Source: an uncultured Pseudomonadota bacterium
GTDB lineage: Bacteria > Pseudomonadota > Gammaproteobacteria > Ga0077536
NCBI GenBank assembly: GCA_903825645.1
Contig: CAIKBL010000017.1
Coordinates: 1 to 64,000 of the forward strand
DNA length: 64,000 nt
Reading direction: 5' to 3'
Made by a program: the position numbers and the translations under genes. Below, in pieces: positions 24,605 through 32,894 of the stretch (its first letter is position 1; each line of letters opens with the position of its first letter). The notes under the pieces were generated by a model. That model was not told the DNA's origin and made no database searches. It was given only the letters and a program-made list of their open reading frames with translations.

Positions 24605-25747
24605 ATGGACTTCAATCTTTTTTCGTATTTCACGATGGGCCGCCGAATAGAGCTCGAGGCTGGGCTGGCCGGTCTTAAAGGGGACTTCTATCAACGCATG
24701 CTCGCGGAGATTGCGCAAATCGCGGCGTTCGCAGATCGCAATAATTACGCGGGGTTTGGACACCCAGAACATCATCTTCAGCTAGAGGGTTGTGAAGCTT
24801 CTAACGATCTGGCGGCAACCGCTATGTTCTTAGGACAACATACCCGACGCATGAAGATCATCTCCTGCGGCTGGGTGTCTACGACACATAATCCGCTGCG
24901 CACTGCAGAAACTATCGCGACCCTTGATCATATGCTCCGCGGACGATTCTCTTTTGGACTGGTCCGCGGTTATCAATATAGGTGGGTAGAGAATTTTAAA
25001 ATCCGTCCTGATCTCACTGCCGTAGGGCCCTGGAACAAAGACAGCGCTGATGATTTGCGCAACCGTGCTTATTTTAGTGAATACGTCGAGGTCGTCCTCA
25101 AGGCACTCACACACGAGACCTTCTCCCATCGAGGAGAATTCTGGCAGTTTCCAGCTATCGGCATGAAAAACCCGCACCCACACCCGGTCTATACCGAGTT
25201 CGGGCAGGGCGTCGCCGAAGATATGCAAATTAATGAGATTGGGATTGCGCCCCGTCCCTACCAACGCCCGCACCCCCAACTCTATGCCGGCTTCGGCGCC
25301 TCAATGCGCACCGCGCTGTTCTGGGCACGCCACATGGGGCGGCCTATCGTGATGAGCAATAATCTCGATTTCTGCAGCGTTTTGTGGGCGAAATACAAAG
25401 AAGAAGCGCTCAAGTGGGGACATGAAGTCATTGACGGCGCCCAGGTCGCCTGGGGGGGGCTGATGGTCTGCGCATCCACCGATGCGGCAGCGCAGGCCCT
25501 GTTCGAAGATCTCGCGTGGTTCTGGAATACTTGGTCCGTGCCGTTCGGTAATCCGATGCCTGAGACGCTGGTCGGGAGTCCAGATACGATTACCCGCAAG
25601 ATCGAGGCGGCCCAAACCCGGTTCAATCCGCGGGAATGCTTTTTGATCATGCCGCAAGGACTCCATACAGCCGATCAAGTCTGTGATTCACTTGATCTAT
25701 TTGCCCGTAAAGTAATGCCGCGCTTCACGGAGTCTGCGCCGATCTGA
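24605..25747 (+). CDS. LLM-class flavin-dependent monooxygenase
   Basis: The 380-residue luciferase-like protein has MDFNLFSYFTMGRR, YAGFGHPEHHLQLEG, CGWVSTTHNPLRTAETIATLDHMLRGRFSFGLVRGYQYRW, and the C-terminal VGSPDTITRKIEAAQTRFNPRECFLIMPQGL. It resembles the 6213-7442 protein in the GDFYQRML, EHHLQLEG and VRGYQ regions. The substrate is unknown. It is placed between a Rieske ferredoxin gene and an SDR gene on the same strand, in a row that continues with an acyl-CoA ligase and a MaoC-type hydratase. No strong ribosome-binding site precedes the ATG. Confidence 0.9.
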   Translation: MDFNLFSYFTMGRRIELEAGLAGLKGDFYQRMLAEIAQIAAFADRNNYAGFGHPEHHLQLEGCEASNDLAATAMFLGQHTRRMKIISCGWVSTTHNPLRTAETIATLDHMLRGRFSFGLVRGYQYRWVENFKIRPDLTAVGPWNKDSADDLRNRAYFSEYVEVVLKALTHETFSHRGEFWQFPAIGMKNPHPHPVYTEFGQGVAEDMQINEIGIAPRPYQRPHPQLYAGFGASMRTALFWARHMGRPIVMSNNLDFCSVLWAKYKEEALKWGHEVIDGAQVAWGGLMVCASTDAAAQALFEDLAWFWNTWSVPFGNPMPETLVGSPDTITRKIEAAQTRFNPRECFLIMPQGLHTADQVCDSLDLFARKVMPRFTESAPI

Positions 25748-25996
25748 CGGCCCAACGAAAAGCGGTAATAACTATAGGCGCCTGCCGCGCGCGTTGTAAG
25801 CGGTGATCCCGCCGGCCACTCCATTGACCGAAGAAACTTGCACCCACGTAAAGAAAAATTGAAAACCCCCAGCCTCGTGCGAGGCCGACCCTCGGTTCCA
25901 CGGCCGGCAGAGCGGATCTGGTGGGGTGGGAACGGCACACAGCATGAAGGCCGCGTGTTTTATGAACACCAACTGCAACGAACCCAGAGGTAGCAC

Positions 25997-26761
25997 ATGA
26001 CGACGACTTTGACCGGCAAAACCATCCTTGTGACCGGCGGTAGTACGGGGATTGGGCGGGCAACGGCAGGGATCCTGGCGCGCGAAGGCGCGAGGGTCAT
26101 CATTGCGGACGTACAAGATGCTGCGGGTGAAGAGACCATAGCTGGTATCAGGGCTACAGGTGGAGACGCGGAATATCATCATGTCGACGTCAGTGATGCT
26201 GAGGCCATACAGATTCTCGTCACCGGAATCGCCACGCGCTACGGTAGCCTCGATGGCGCGTTTAACAATGCCGGTATAGAAGGTCCAACGGCCAAGATAT
26301 TGGACGTCTCGCTCGACGATTGGCACCACGTAATCAGGGTCAACTTGACCGGCGTGTTTATTTGCATGCGGGCGGAAGTGACGCAAATGCTCAAGCAGAA
26401 CAGCGGCGGCTCCATCGTCTCGACTGCATCGGCTGCTGGCCTCATCGGGATCCCTGGGGCCGTCAGTTATAATGCATCCAAGCATGGGGTAGTGGGCTTG
26501 ACCAAGACGGTCGCTCTCGAATATGCCTCCCGCAACATCCGCGTGAACGCGGTGTGCCCGGGTTTCATCGAGACGCCAATGCTTGAACGGGTGACCGATG
26601 CAAGCGCCAAGATTCGTGACCAACTGATCCGCAGTGTCCCTATGCGGCGGGTCGCACAGCCGTCTGAAATCGGTGAAACGGTGGCGTGGTTAATGTCGGA
26701 AAAATCCTCCTACATCACCGGTGTCGCCCTGCCCGTCGACGGGGGATGGGTCGCACAATAA
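25997..26761 (+). CDS. Short-chain dehydrogenase/reductase (classical SDR)
   Basis: The 254-residue classical SDR has the cofactor motif VTGGSTGIGRA, the Asp in IIADVQD favouring NAD, NNAGIEG, the catalytic Ser-Tyr-Lys (STASAAGL, YNASKHGVVG) and the C-terminal GVALPVDGGWVAQ. It likely oxidises or reduces a secondary alcohol/ketone intermediate. AGAGG lies about 7 nt upstream of the ATG. It precedes the acyl-CoA ligase by about 90 nt on the same strand, in a gene row consistent with activation and beta-oxidation-like processing of a carboxylic acid. Confidence 0.92.
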   Translation: MTTTLTGKTILVTGGSTGIGRATAGILAREGARVIIADVQDAAGEETIAGIRATGGDAEYHHVDVSDAEAIQILVTGIATRYGSLDGAFNNAGIEGPTAKILDVSLDDWHHVIRVNLTGVFICMRAEVTQMLKQNSGGSIVSTASAAGLIGIPGAVSYNASKHGVVGLTKTVALEYASRNIRVNAVCPGFIETPMLERVTDASAKIRDQLIRSVPMRRVAQPSEIGETVAWLMSEKSSYITGVALPVDGGWVAQ

Positions 26762-26854
26762 CTGGCGGTCACGGCGGGGCGGTTTGAAGTCCCCGCGCGG
26801 ACCCCGCACAATTTAGTGTCAATTAATTTCCACTGGCGTTCGAAAGATAGTGTG

Positions 26855-28429
26855 ATGTTCCCCAAGCTGACAGAAATCAATGATTACGAGAACGCGTTAG
26901 CGGCCTTTGCGCCGACACGCCTATGGGAACTATTCGATGGCAACCGCGAATACATGAATCTAGCCCATGAATGCCTCGATCGGCATCGTCACCAAGGCAC
27001 TGCGGTAAGCGTGAAATTCGAGGATGGGCACCTTGAGCATTACGAATTTGGTGAATTAGCCGATCTGACCAGTCAATTCGCCCATTGGCTAGAGCGACGG
27101 GGCGTGCCGCCAGGGGCGCGTATTGCAGTTATCCTTGAGCCCGGTCGCGCGTTTTATACGTGTTTGTTCGGCGCAATCAAGCGGGGTGCTATCGCCGTGC
27201 CTATGTTTACGTTATTCGGGCCAGATGGACTCGCGCTACGTATTCACGACTGCACGCCCACGATCGTGCTGACAACGGATAATGCCATGGCGTTACGGGT
27301 GCAGTTTCCGGCACTTGAAATCATCACTATCGACGAGGCCTTCTGGGCTGATCTCGCGCGCGAATCTAAAACTTACGTACCGACCACGACGGCCAACGAT
27401 CTCGCTGTATTTCAATACACTTCAGGCACGACACGCGAACTTCCCGAAGCCGTTAAACACACGCAGCGATCGGTAGTCACCGTGATGATCGCCGCGCTGT
27501 ATGGGATTGGGCTGAGACCCGGGGACCGCTATTTTTGTCCCTCCTCGCCCGCTTGGGGTCACGGGCTCTGGCATGGCACGATATCGCCACTCGCACTAGG
27601 GATCCACACAGCAACCTATGCAGGCCGATTTGACCCTGTCCGTATTTACGAAGCATTAGAGACGCTGCGCATCGATAATCTGGCAGCGGCGGCCACCGTC
27701 TATCGCATGTTACGCAACGCGGATATCCACGCGAAGTATGACGTGAATCTGCGAAAATGTACGTTCACGGGGGAGCCGCTCGATACCGAGACCTTTGACT
27801 GGATAAAGTGCGCTTTCGGCGTCGTGCCAGGCAGCATGTATGGGACAACGGAGGTTGGCGTCGTTCTGGTCGACTTCCCAGGCATGCGCGGTCACCACGT
27901 AAAACGTGGTGCTTTGGGAAAACCAGCGCCGGGTAATGAGATCGCGGTGCTGACGCCTGAAGGTGAAATCGCCGCGGTTGACGCGATCGGGGAGATCGCC
28001 GTCAAGCGGGCCGGAGACTGGTTCCGGGTAAAGGACTTCGGACGACGTGATGCGGAAGGATATTTTTATCATGCCGGTCGTGCGGACGATGTGATCATCT
28101 CGGCCGGTTGGACCATGAGCGCGGTTGAAATCGAAAATACCTTGCTAAGCCATCCCGCTATCGCGGAGGCCGCGGTCATTGGGATCCCCGACCCAGTCCG
28201 TGGCCAGATCGCTAAGGCATTTGTGGTCGCCCGCCAAGGACAGACGATTGATATTGCGGCCCTGCAGGCTCACCTCAAGATGCGTCTATCGAAACATGAA
28301 TATCCCCGCGCAGTCGCTATCGTGGCTGAGCTGCCTAAAACCCCGGCGGGAAAAATAAACCGAAAAATCTTACGTGATCGAGAAAATCTTCCAGCAACCT
28401 CTTCCAAGGAGCCGGTGACCCCACCATGA
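26855..28429 (+). CDS. AMP-forming acyl-CoA synthetase
   Basis: The 524-residue adenylate-forming enzyme has the P-loop-like A3 motif FQYTSGTTRELPEAVKH, A5 YGTTEVG, A7 RDAEGYFYHAGRADDVI, the hinge SAGWTMSAVEIENTLLSHPAIAEAAVIG and the catalytic lysine in KTPAGKINRK (A10). The A3 loop departs from the usual TGxPK and matches the ACSM/acyl-CoA synthetase subgroup more than the benzoate or long-chain groups. ATG 26855 is taken as start; GTG 26816 and GTG 26852 are in frame. The stop overlaps the next start by 4 nt (ATGA), so the following hydratase is coupled. Confidence 0.88.
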   Translation: MFPKLTEINDYENALAAFAPTRLWELFDGNREYMNLAHECLDRHRHQGTAVSVKFEDGHLEHYEFGELADLTSQFAHWLERRGVPPGARIAVILEPGRAFYTCLFGAIKRGAIAVPMFTLFGPDGLALRIHDCTPTIVLTTDNAMALRVQFPALEIITIDEAFWADLARESKTYVPTTTANDLAVFQYTSGTTRELPEAVKHTQRSVVTVMIAALYGIGLRPGDRYFCPSSPAWGHGLWHGTISPLALGIHTATYAGRFDPVRIYEALETLRIDNLAAAATVYRMLRNADIHAKYDVNLRKCTFTGEPLDTETFDWIKCAFGVVPGSMYGTTEVGVVLVDFPGMRGHHVKRGALGKPAPGNEIAVLTPEGEIAAVDAIGEIAVKRAGDWFRVKDFGRRDAEGYFYHAGRADDVIISAGWTMSAVEIENTLLSHPAIAEAAVIGIPDPVRGQIAKAFVVARQGQTIDIAALQAHLKMRLSKHEYPRAVAIVAELPKTPAGKINRKILRDRENLPATSSKEPVTPP

Positions 28430-29571
28430 ATAAACCCATTGCACGTGAATTTGTCGGCATCACGGATGTCGCGTTGGATGATTTACGCCGCCGCATCGGT
28501 GTCCGTATCGAAAACACGCTGGAACCCTGGTGCCACGAGGCTACCCGCGACAACATCCGCCATTATGCTCATGGTATTGGCGACGATAATCCCCTGTGGT
28601 GCGATCCTGCCTATGCGCGCAATACGCAATATGGTGACGTGATTGCGCCTCCCTCGTTTATTTTCGCCTGCAGCCGTATTGTCAGCGGTTATGTCGGCGG
28701 GTTACCGGGCGTACACGCAATGTTCGCGGGTTGTGATTTCACATGGCATAAGCCGATATTGCGCAACATGGAAATCTCGACAAGCGCGTATTTAAAGGAT
28801 CTCGTCGAGTTTGACACGCGTTTCGCGGGACGCTCGGTGCAGCAAATCTACCATGTGGATTTCTACGATCAGAGCGGTGATGCGCTGGCTAGTGCGGACT
28901 CATGGTGCTTCCGCACCGATCGCGATATCGCGCGTGAGCAGGGGACAAAGTACACGGCGCACGACAGAGAACATACTCGCGTTTACACGGACGAGGAGCT
29001 CGCCGCACACAATGAGTTGTATGTAGCGGAAACTATCCGGGGCGGCGAGCCACGATTCTACGAGGACGTAGTCGTCGGTTCCATGCTTCCTCGGATGGCA
29101 AAGGGTCCCATGACCATCACAGGATTTATCGCCTATGTCCAAGGTTGGGGTGGCTTGTATATCCGCTCACACAAGCTCGCATGGCAGATGATTGATCGTC
29201 ACCCGGCAACGGGGATCAAAAATCGCTACGGCATTCCTGATTGCCCTGAGCGTGTGCACTGGGATGAGGAATTTGCACGCAAGGTCGGCGCACCACGCGC
29301 GTACGACTATGGTCCGGAACGGTGTTCTTGGATGTCCCACATGATCACCAACTGGATCGGGGACGACGGGCAAATGGTCCATCTCTATACGGAAGTCCGT
29401 CGTCATAACCCCGAAGGCGATTTGCTCACCATAGAGGGACGGGTGACCGGCAAGCGAATAGAAAAAGACCGCCATCTCGTCGACTTTGAACTAGAGGCGC
29501 GTAATCAGGACGGAGAGCTCTCGGCGCGCGGAAGGGCAACGGCTGCGCTGCCCGCACGCCGTGCTGGTTGA
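28426..29571 (+). CDS. Double-hotdog MaoC-type/FAS1-like dehydratase-domain protein
   Basis: The 381-residue protein has two hotdog halves. The N-terminal half has DNIRHYAHGIGDDNPLWCDPAYARNTQYGDVIAPPSFIF, the hydratase signature with D and H. The C-terminal half starts near FYEDVVVGSMLPRMAKGPMTITGFIAYVQGWGG. Such proteins hydrate enoyl-CoAs in degradation of branched or steroid-derived acyl chains. It is coupled to the upstream acyl-CoA ligase. The C-terminal half has no clear second hydratase motif, so it may be structural, as in other tandem-hotdog hydratases. Confidence 0.82.
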   Translation: MNKPIAREFVGITDVALDDLRRRIGVRIENTLEPWCHEATRDNIRHYAHGIGDDNPLWCDPAYARNTQYGDVIAPPSFIFACSRIVSGYVGGLPGVHAMFAGCDFTWHKPILRNMEISTSAYLKDLVEFDTRFAGRSVQQIYHVDFYDQSGDALASADSWCFRTDRDIAREQGTKYTAHDREHTRVYTDEELAAHNELYVAETIRGGEPRFYEDVVVGSMLPRMAKGPMTITGFIAYVQGWGGLYIRSHKLAWQMIDRHPATGIKNRYGIPDCPERVHWDEEFARKVGAPRAYDYGPERCSWMSHMITNWIGDDGQMVHLYTEVRRHNPEGDLLTIEGRVTGKRIEKDRHLVDFELEARNQDGELSARGRATAALPARRAG

Positions 29572-29595
29572 ATCAGTCAAACCTAGGCACGCGTC

Positions 29596-29949
29596 ATGCT
29601 GATCGCGATCATCGAATATGAATTAAACCCCGGGGTGCAGGCAGAATTCGAGGCAGAGATCGGACGATTGATGCCGCGGCTCCACGCAATCGACGGCTTT
29701 CTGCAGGCTGACGCTGCGGCGAGCCTTGGCACACCGGGAAGATTCTATGAAATTTCGTACTGGACAGATGCCGCGTCACTCGAGCGCTGGGCAAAGGATC
29801 CCGCACACCTTCGCGCCAAGGTCCGTGGTCGAGAAGCGCTTCTGAGGTGGTATCGGATCCGGATTGCCGAAATCAGCCGGGATTGGCAGGTAGGCGTTCT
29901 GCCGGCCGATCTCGCGCTGCCGAGCTCGCCTTCCGCTGACGCACGCTGA
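29596..29949 (+). CDS. Antibiotic-biosynthesis-monooxygenase (ABM)-fold protein
   Basis: The 117-residue protein has a ferredoxin-like alpha/beta barrel pattern: MLIAIIEYELNPGVQAEFEAEIGRLMPRLHAIDGFLQADAAAS, then FYEISYWTDAASLERWAKDPAHLRAKVRGREALLRWYRIRIAEISRDW. ABM proteins include cofactor-free monooxygenases and heme-degrading enzymes, and many are only dimeric binding proteins. It lies 24 nt downstream of the MaoC-type gene and ends the operon that starts at about 26 kb. Its function in the pathway is unknown. Confidence 0.78.
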   Translation: MLIAIIEYELNPGVQAEFEAEIGRLMPRLHAIDGFLQADAAASLGTPGRFYEISYWTDAASLERWAKDPAHLRAKVRGREALLRWYRIRIAEISRDWQVGVLPADLALPSSPSADAR

Positions 29950-30035
29950 AGTGTTGGCGCGCATGCGGCAGGGCTGCGACACGCATTTTTGACCCACACC
30001 GTCAGTCGGGTAACGTGACGTCAATCATACTCTCT

Positions 30036-31061
30036 CTAGGGCAGCTGAATTTCTACGCGGTTACGCCCTAACTCCTTGGCCTTATAGAGGGCCCGATCAC
30101 AGCGTGCTATCGTATCGACGGCTAACTCCCCCTGCCGAATTTGTGTGACACCAATCGAGATTGTCACCTGCGTACCCTGATCGCCCTGTCGTCGGTTCAG
30201 AATCCTGCGATGTTCGATCCTATGTCGGATATCTTGTGCCACGCCGATGGCATCCGCGACCAATGTTTCGGGCAAGAGAATTGCGAACTCCTCGCCGCCA
30301 ATACGAGCCGCCATGGCCCGTGGACTAATGGCCGATTTGATCACAGTGGCGACCGTATTGATCACCGTATCACCGACTACATGCCCGTATTCGTCGTTTA
30401 TTTTTTTGAATTTGTCGATGTCTCCGAGCAGAAGAAAATGCGTTGAAACATCGGAGCACCCTGCTTGCGCGATTTGGCTGATTTTTTCGTCGAAAGCACG
30501 GCGATTGGCTAGCCCGGTCAGAGAATCGGTGCTCGCCTCTAGCTTTGCTTTTACCAGTTCAACGCGCAATATCTCGGCTTCGCGCTTAGTGCCATCGAGG
30601 TTTCTTCGGAGCTCTCCACTCACGTCGAGGATCTGTCGCGTGTTGGCCGTTAACGCCATCAGAATGTCGGATACCTGCGTAGCAGAGGATGAACCGGAGA
30701 GTTGCGTGGAGTAGTTGGCGAGTTTTTCCACATAGCGTGTCGCCTCTCCGCTGACATTATCGAGATTGAGTACTACGTCCGCCAGAAGATGCAGCAACTT
30801 CTCCTGCGATCTATCGAATTCCTGTCGATCGATAGTCGACATATAGGTGGAAAACAGTCCTGCCGTCAGTACGTCATTAATTTCTTCCCCGCTTTCAAGA
30901 GTGCCATTGATGGCACTCGAGAGATCAGGATTGCTGCCACTCACAAACGCGTACCACACGGCGTAATTAACGGGGGTCATCGGGATTTTGTGTTTGACCA
31001 TCAACGGTACTGCGGCTCGCAGGTATTCCGCCGACTTCTGGATCAGCAAACTCGACTCCAT
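30036..31061 (-). CDS. Diguanylate cyclase (GGDEF) with a helical N-terminal sensory region
   Basis: The 341-residue protein has an N-terminal all-helical half (residues 1-165, ending in a coiled-coil-like helix LRRNLDGTKREAEILRVELVKAKLEAS) and a GGDEF domain starting DSLTGLANRRAFDEKI. The active site is ARIGGEEFAIL, the catalytically allowed GGEEF variant. The inhibitory RxxD site five residues upstream is absent (SPRA), so product inhibition through that site is not expected. No membrane segment or signal peptide is seen, so it is cytoplasmic. AAGAGG lies upstream of the ATG. It makes cyclic-di-GMP; the input signal is unknown. Confidence 0.92.
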   Translation of the reverse strand: MESSLLIQKSAEYLRAAVPLMVKHKIPMTPVNYAVWYAFVSGSNPDLSSAINGTLESGEEINDVLTAGLFSTYMSTIDRQEFDRSQEKLLHLLADVVLNLDNVSGEATRYVEKLANYSTQLSGSSSATQVSDILMALTANTRQILDVSGELRRNLDGTKREAEILRVELVKAKLEASTDSLTGLANRRAFDEKISQIAQAGCSDVSTHFLLLGDIDKFKKINDEYGHVVGDTVINTVATVIKSAISPRAMAARIGGEEFAILLPETLVADAIGVAQDIRHRIEHRRILNRRQGDQGTQVTISIGVTQIRQGELAVDTIARCDRALYKAKELGRNRVEIQLP

Positions 31062-31766
31062 ATGGTCACTCTACCTCTTCTTCGATACATCCAGTTTGAG
31101 CGGGAACGTGCCGCAAGTTCGTTCCTTCCGGCCCAAGAGGGTGTCCGGGTACCTTTCTCGACCGTTGTCGCGACCACGGATAGTCGCAGACACACTCCTG
31201 TTTTAGCCCGGGACAGCCTTTCTTGGACCGGGCACGCGCGCTCCTGTGCTGGAAGAAACAAGACGACATGCATCCCTCCCGCGCCGCGCGTATCATCGCT
31301 CGGCTTAGAGTAATCGATTTTTTCGATACTCTCCGACCGCTGCCACCTAGGTGCAGCGGGAATACGTGGGTTCAGTCGGCTCCGGTAGAACGCCTCCCTC
31401 GCTTCAGCGGACACAGTTGCGCCCGGCCTCAGGCAACGCCTGTGAGCACGTGAGGTTTTGAACGCACGTTTCGAAATCAGGTCGAAGATATTGAGGGGTC
31501 CGCCCACTGGTCGCGGACGATAGTACACCGGAGTGCCGAACCTGGTGGTACGCAATGTGATAGTGCTTGATCCAGATCATACGGAAGCAGCCCGGTAACC
31601 ATGATGGCGAGCGTGGTTCAGTTTAGGTTCAAGACGGCGAGCTAGCATGGATCACACTGGAGACCGTCTCACCGATGTACCATTATCGACAGAGCAGGAT
31701 GCAACCCGAAACGACGTGTCTTACCAAGTCCAGTCGACATTGAATTTGCAGCCGAGGAATTCTGCC
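31062..31766. other. Long intergenic region (about 700 nt), no supported gene
   Basis: Several short frames exist on both strands but none has a ribosome-binding site, family resemblance or consistent codon use. The region separates the minus-strand diguanylate cyclase from two plus-strand envelope genes and so should contain divergent promoters; I cannot place them with confidence. Confidence 0.35.
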
Positions 31767-32222
31767 ATGAGTAATAAATTGATCATCTACGGCGTTGCAC
31801 TTTCCGTAGCGCTTGTCTTAGCGACGGATGCCTCTGCGCACGGTGGCTACCGTGGTGGTCATGGTGGGGGTGGGCCGCGAGTTGGTTTGTATTTCGGCGC
31901 GCCGCTTGCCATGGGAGGCTTCGGCTACGCTTATGGCTACCCGTACTATGGTGGCTACCCCTACTATCCGGCCTACGCCTATCCACCGGCGCCTATCGTC
32001 GTGCAGCAGCCACAGCCGCAAATCTACGTCGAGCAACAGCAACCCGCACAGCCTCAGATGCAGGCGCCGATAGCTCCGCCGGTTTGGTATTACTGTCCCG
32101 CGCCAGGAGGGTATTATCCTTATGTATCAAAGTGCTCTAAACCATGGGTTCCGGTGGACCCGAGCACGGTGCCACAGGCGAGTCCGACCGTCCCACCGGA
32201 CGACTCAGCGCCAAAACGTTAA
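31767..32222 (+). CDS. Exported Gly/Tyr/Pro-rich protein with a C-terminal Cys motif
   Basis: The 151-residue protein starts MSNKLIIYGVALSVALVLATDASAHGG, a clear signal peptide with a predicted cleavage after ASA. Its middle is low-complexity (GYxYGYPYYGGYPYY repeats, then QQPQPQIYVEQQQPAQPQ). The C-terminus, WYYCPAPGGYYPYVSKCSKPWVPV, is a conserved 'YYC..GYYPYV..C..W' motif found at the end of many proteobacterial envelope proteins of unknown function. GAGGAA lies before ATG 31767. It precedes a lipoprotein gene by 15 nt, so the pair forms an operon and the products probably both sit in the periplasm or outer membrane. Confidence 0.8.
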   Translation: MSNKLIIYGVALSVALVLATDASAHGGYRGGHGGGGPRVGLYFGAPLAMGGFGYAYGYPYYGGYPYYPAYAYPPAPIVVQQPQPQIYVEQQQPAQPQMQAPIAPPVWYYCPAPGGYYPYVSKCSKPWVPVDPSTVPQASPTVPPDDSAPKR

Positions 32223-32237
32223 TCTGGAGAGATTTCC

Positions 32238-32792
32238 ATGATGTCGATAAATTCGCGACGTTTAAGCGCGCTCATCGCAAGCGTATGTCTTGCAGGATGC
32301 ACCGCGCTTCCCACACCCGGCCCAACTAAGATGGCGCTGCCTGGCAGCGGATCGACGCTCGAGCAATTCCGCGGAGATGATTTGTATTGTCAGGATTATG
32401 CGCTACAGGCGTCGGGCCAAAAAACCGCCCAACAGGTAGCCACCAATAATGGCGCGAATAGCGCCGTTATCGGCACGCTGGTCGGTGCGGCCGCTGGCGC
32501 CCTCTTAGGCGCAGCCTCCGGCAATGCGGGGGCTGGCGCGGCGATCGGCGCCGGTGGAGGTCTCCTCATTGGCGGCGCAGCAGGGACCGACGCCGCTCGC
32601 GTCAGCGGGGCCGCCCAGCAGCAGCGCTATGACAATGCTTACGTTCAGTGCATGTACACGAAAGGCCATCAGGTCCCAGTACCTGCCGGCGCCGTCGCGC
32701 CGCGTCCTGCGCCTGCGCCCACCTACGCGCCGCCGCCGGCTTACTCGAGTGGTGGCGGCAACTATCCGCCACCGCCGCCACCGAACTATTGA
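32238..32792 (+). CDS. Glycine-zipper lipoprotein
   Basis: The 184-residue protein has a lipoprotein signal peptide ending in the lipobox LAGC (Cys 20). A small domain with YCQDYALQ follows, then a glycine-zipper hydrophobic segment (IGTLVGAAAGALLGAASGNAGAGAAIGAGGGLLIGGAAG), YDNAYVQCMYTKGHQVPVP and a Pro-rich tail. The spacing of the two Cys residues (YCQ, VQC) around the zipper matches a common family of proteobacterial glycine-zipper lipoproteins. GGAGAG precedes the ATG. It is likely an outer-membrane anchored protein co-expressed with the upstream exported protein. Confidence 0.85.
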   Translation: MMSINSRRLSALIASVCLAGCTALPTPGPTKMALPGSGSTLEQFRGDDLYCQDYALQASGQKTAQQVATNNGANSAVIGTLVGAAAGALLGAASGNAGAGAAIGAGGGLLIGGAAGTDAARVSGAAQQQRYDNAYVQCMYTKGHQVPVPAGAVAPRPAPAPTYAPPPAYSSGGGNYPPPPPPNY

Positions 32793-32894
32793 GATCAGCA
32801 ACTGTCTTCATTGCGAAAAGCGGCCGGCGCAGGCATCGGCCGCTCTCAAACTATTGTCCCGCCCGGACTCACGCCAAGGAATGGTCGCGGGCGC

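Noticed and set aside
25772-26623. 283-codon minus-strand frame
   Set aside because: Antisense to the SDR gene; no start signals.
30702-31313. 203-codon plus-strand frame
   Set aside because: Mostly antisense to the diguanylate cyclase; no support in its unique part.
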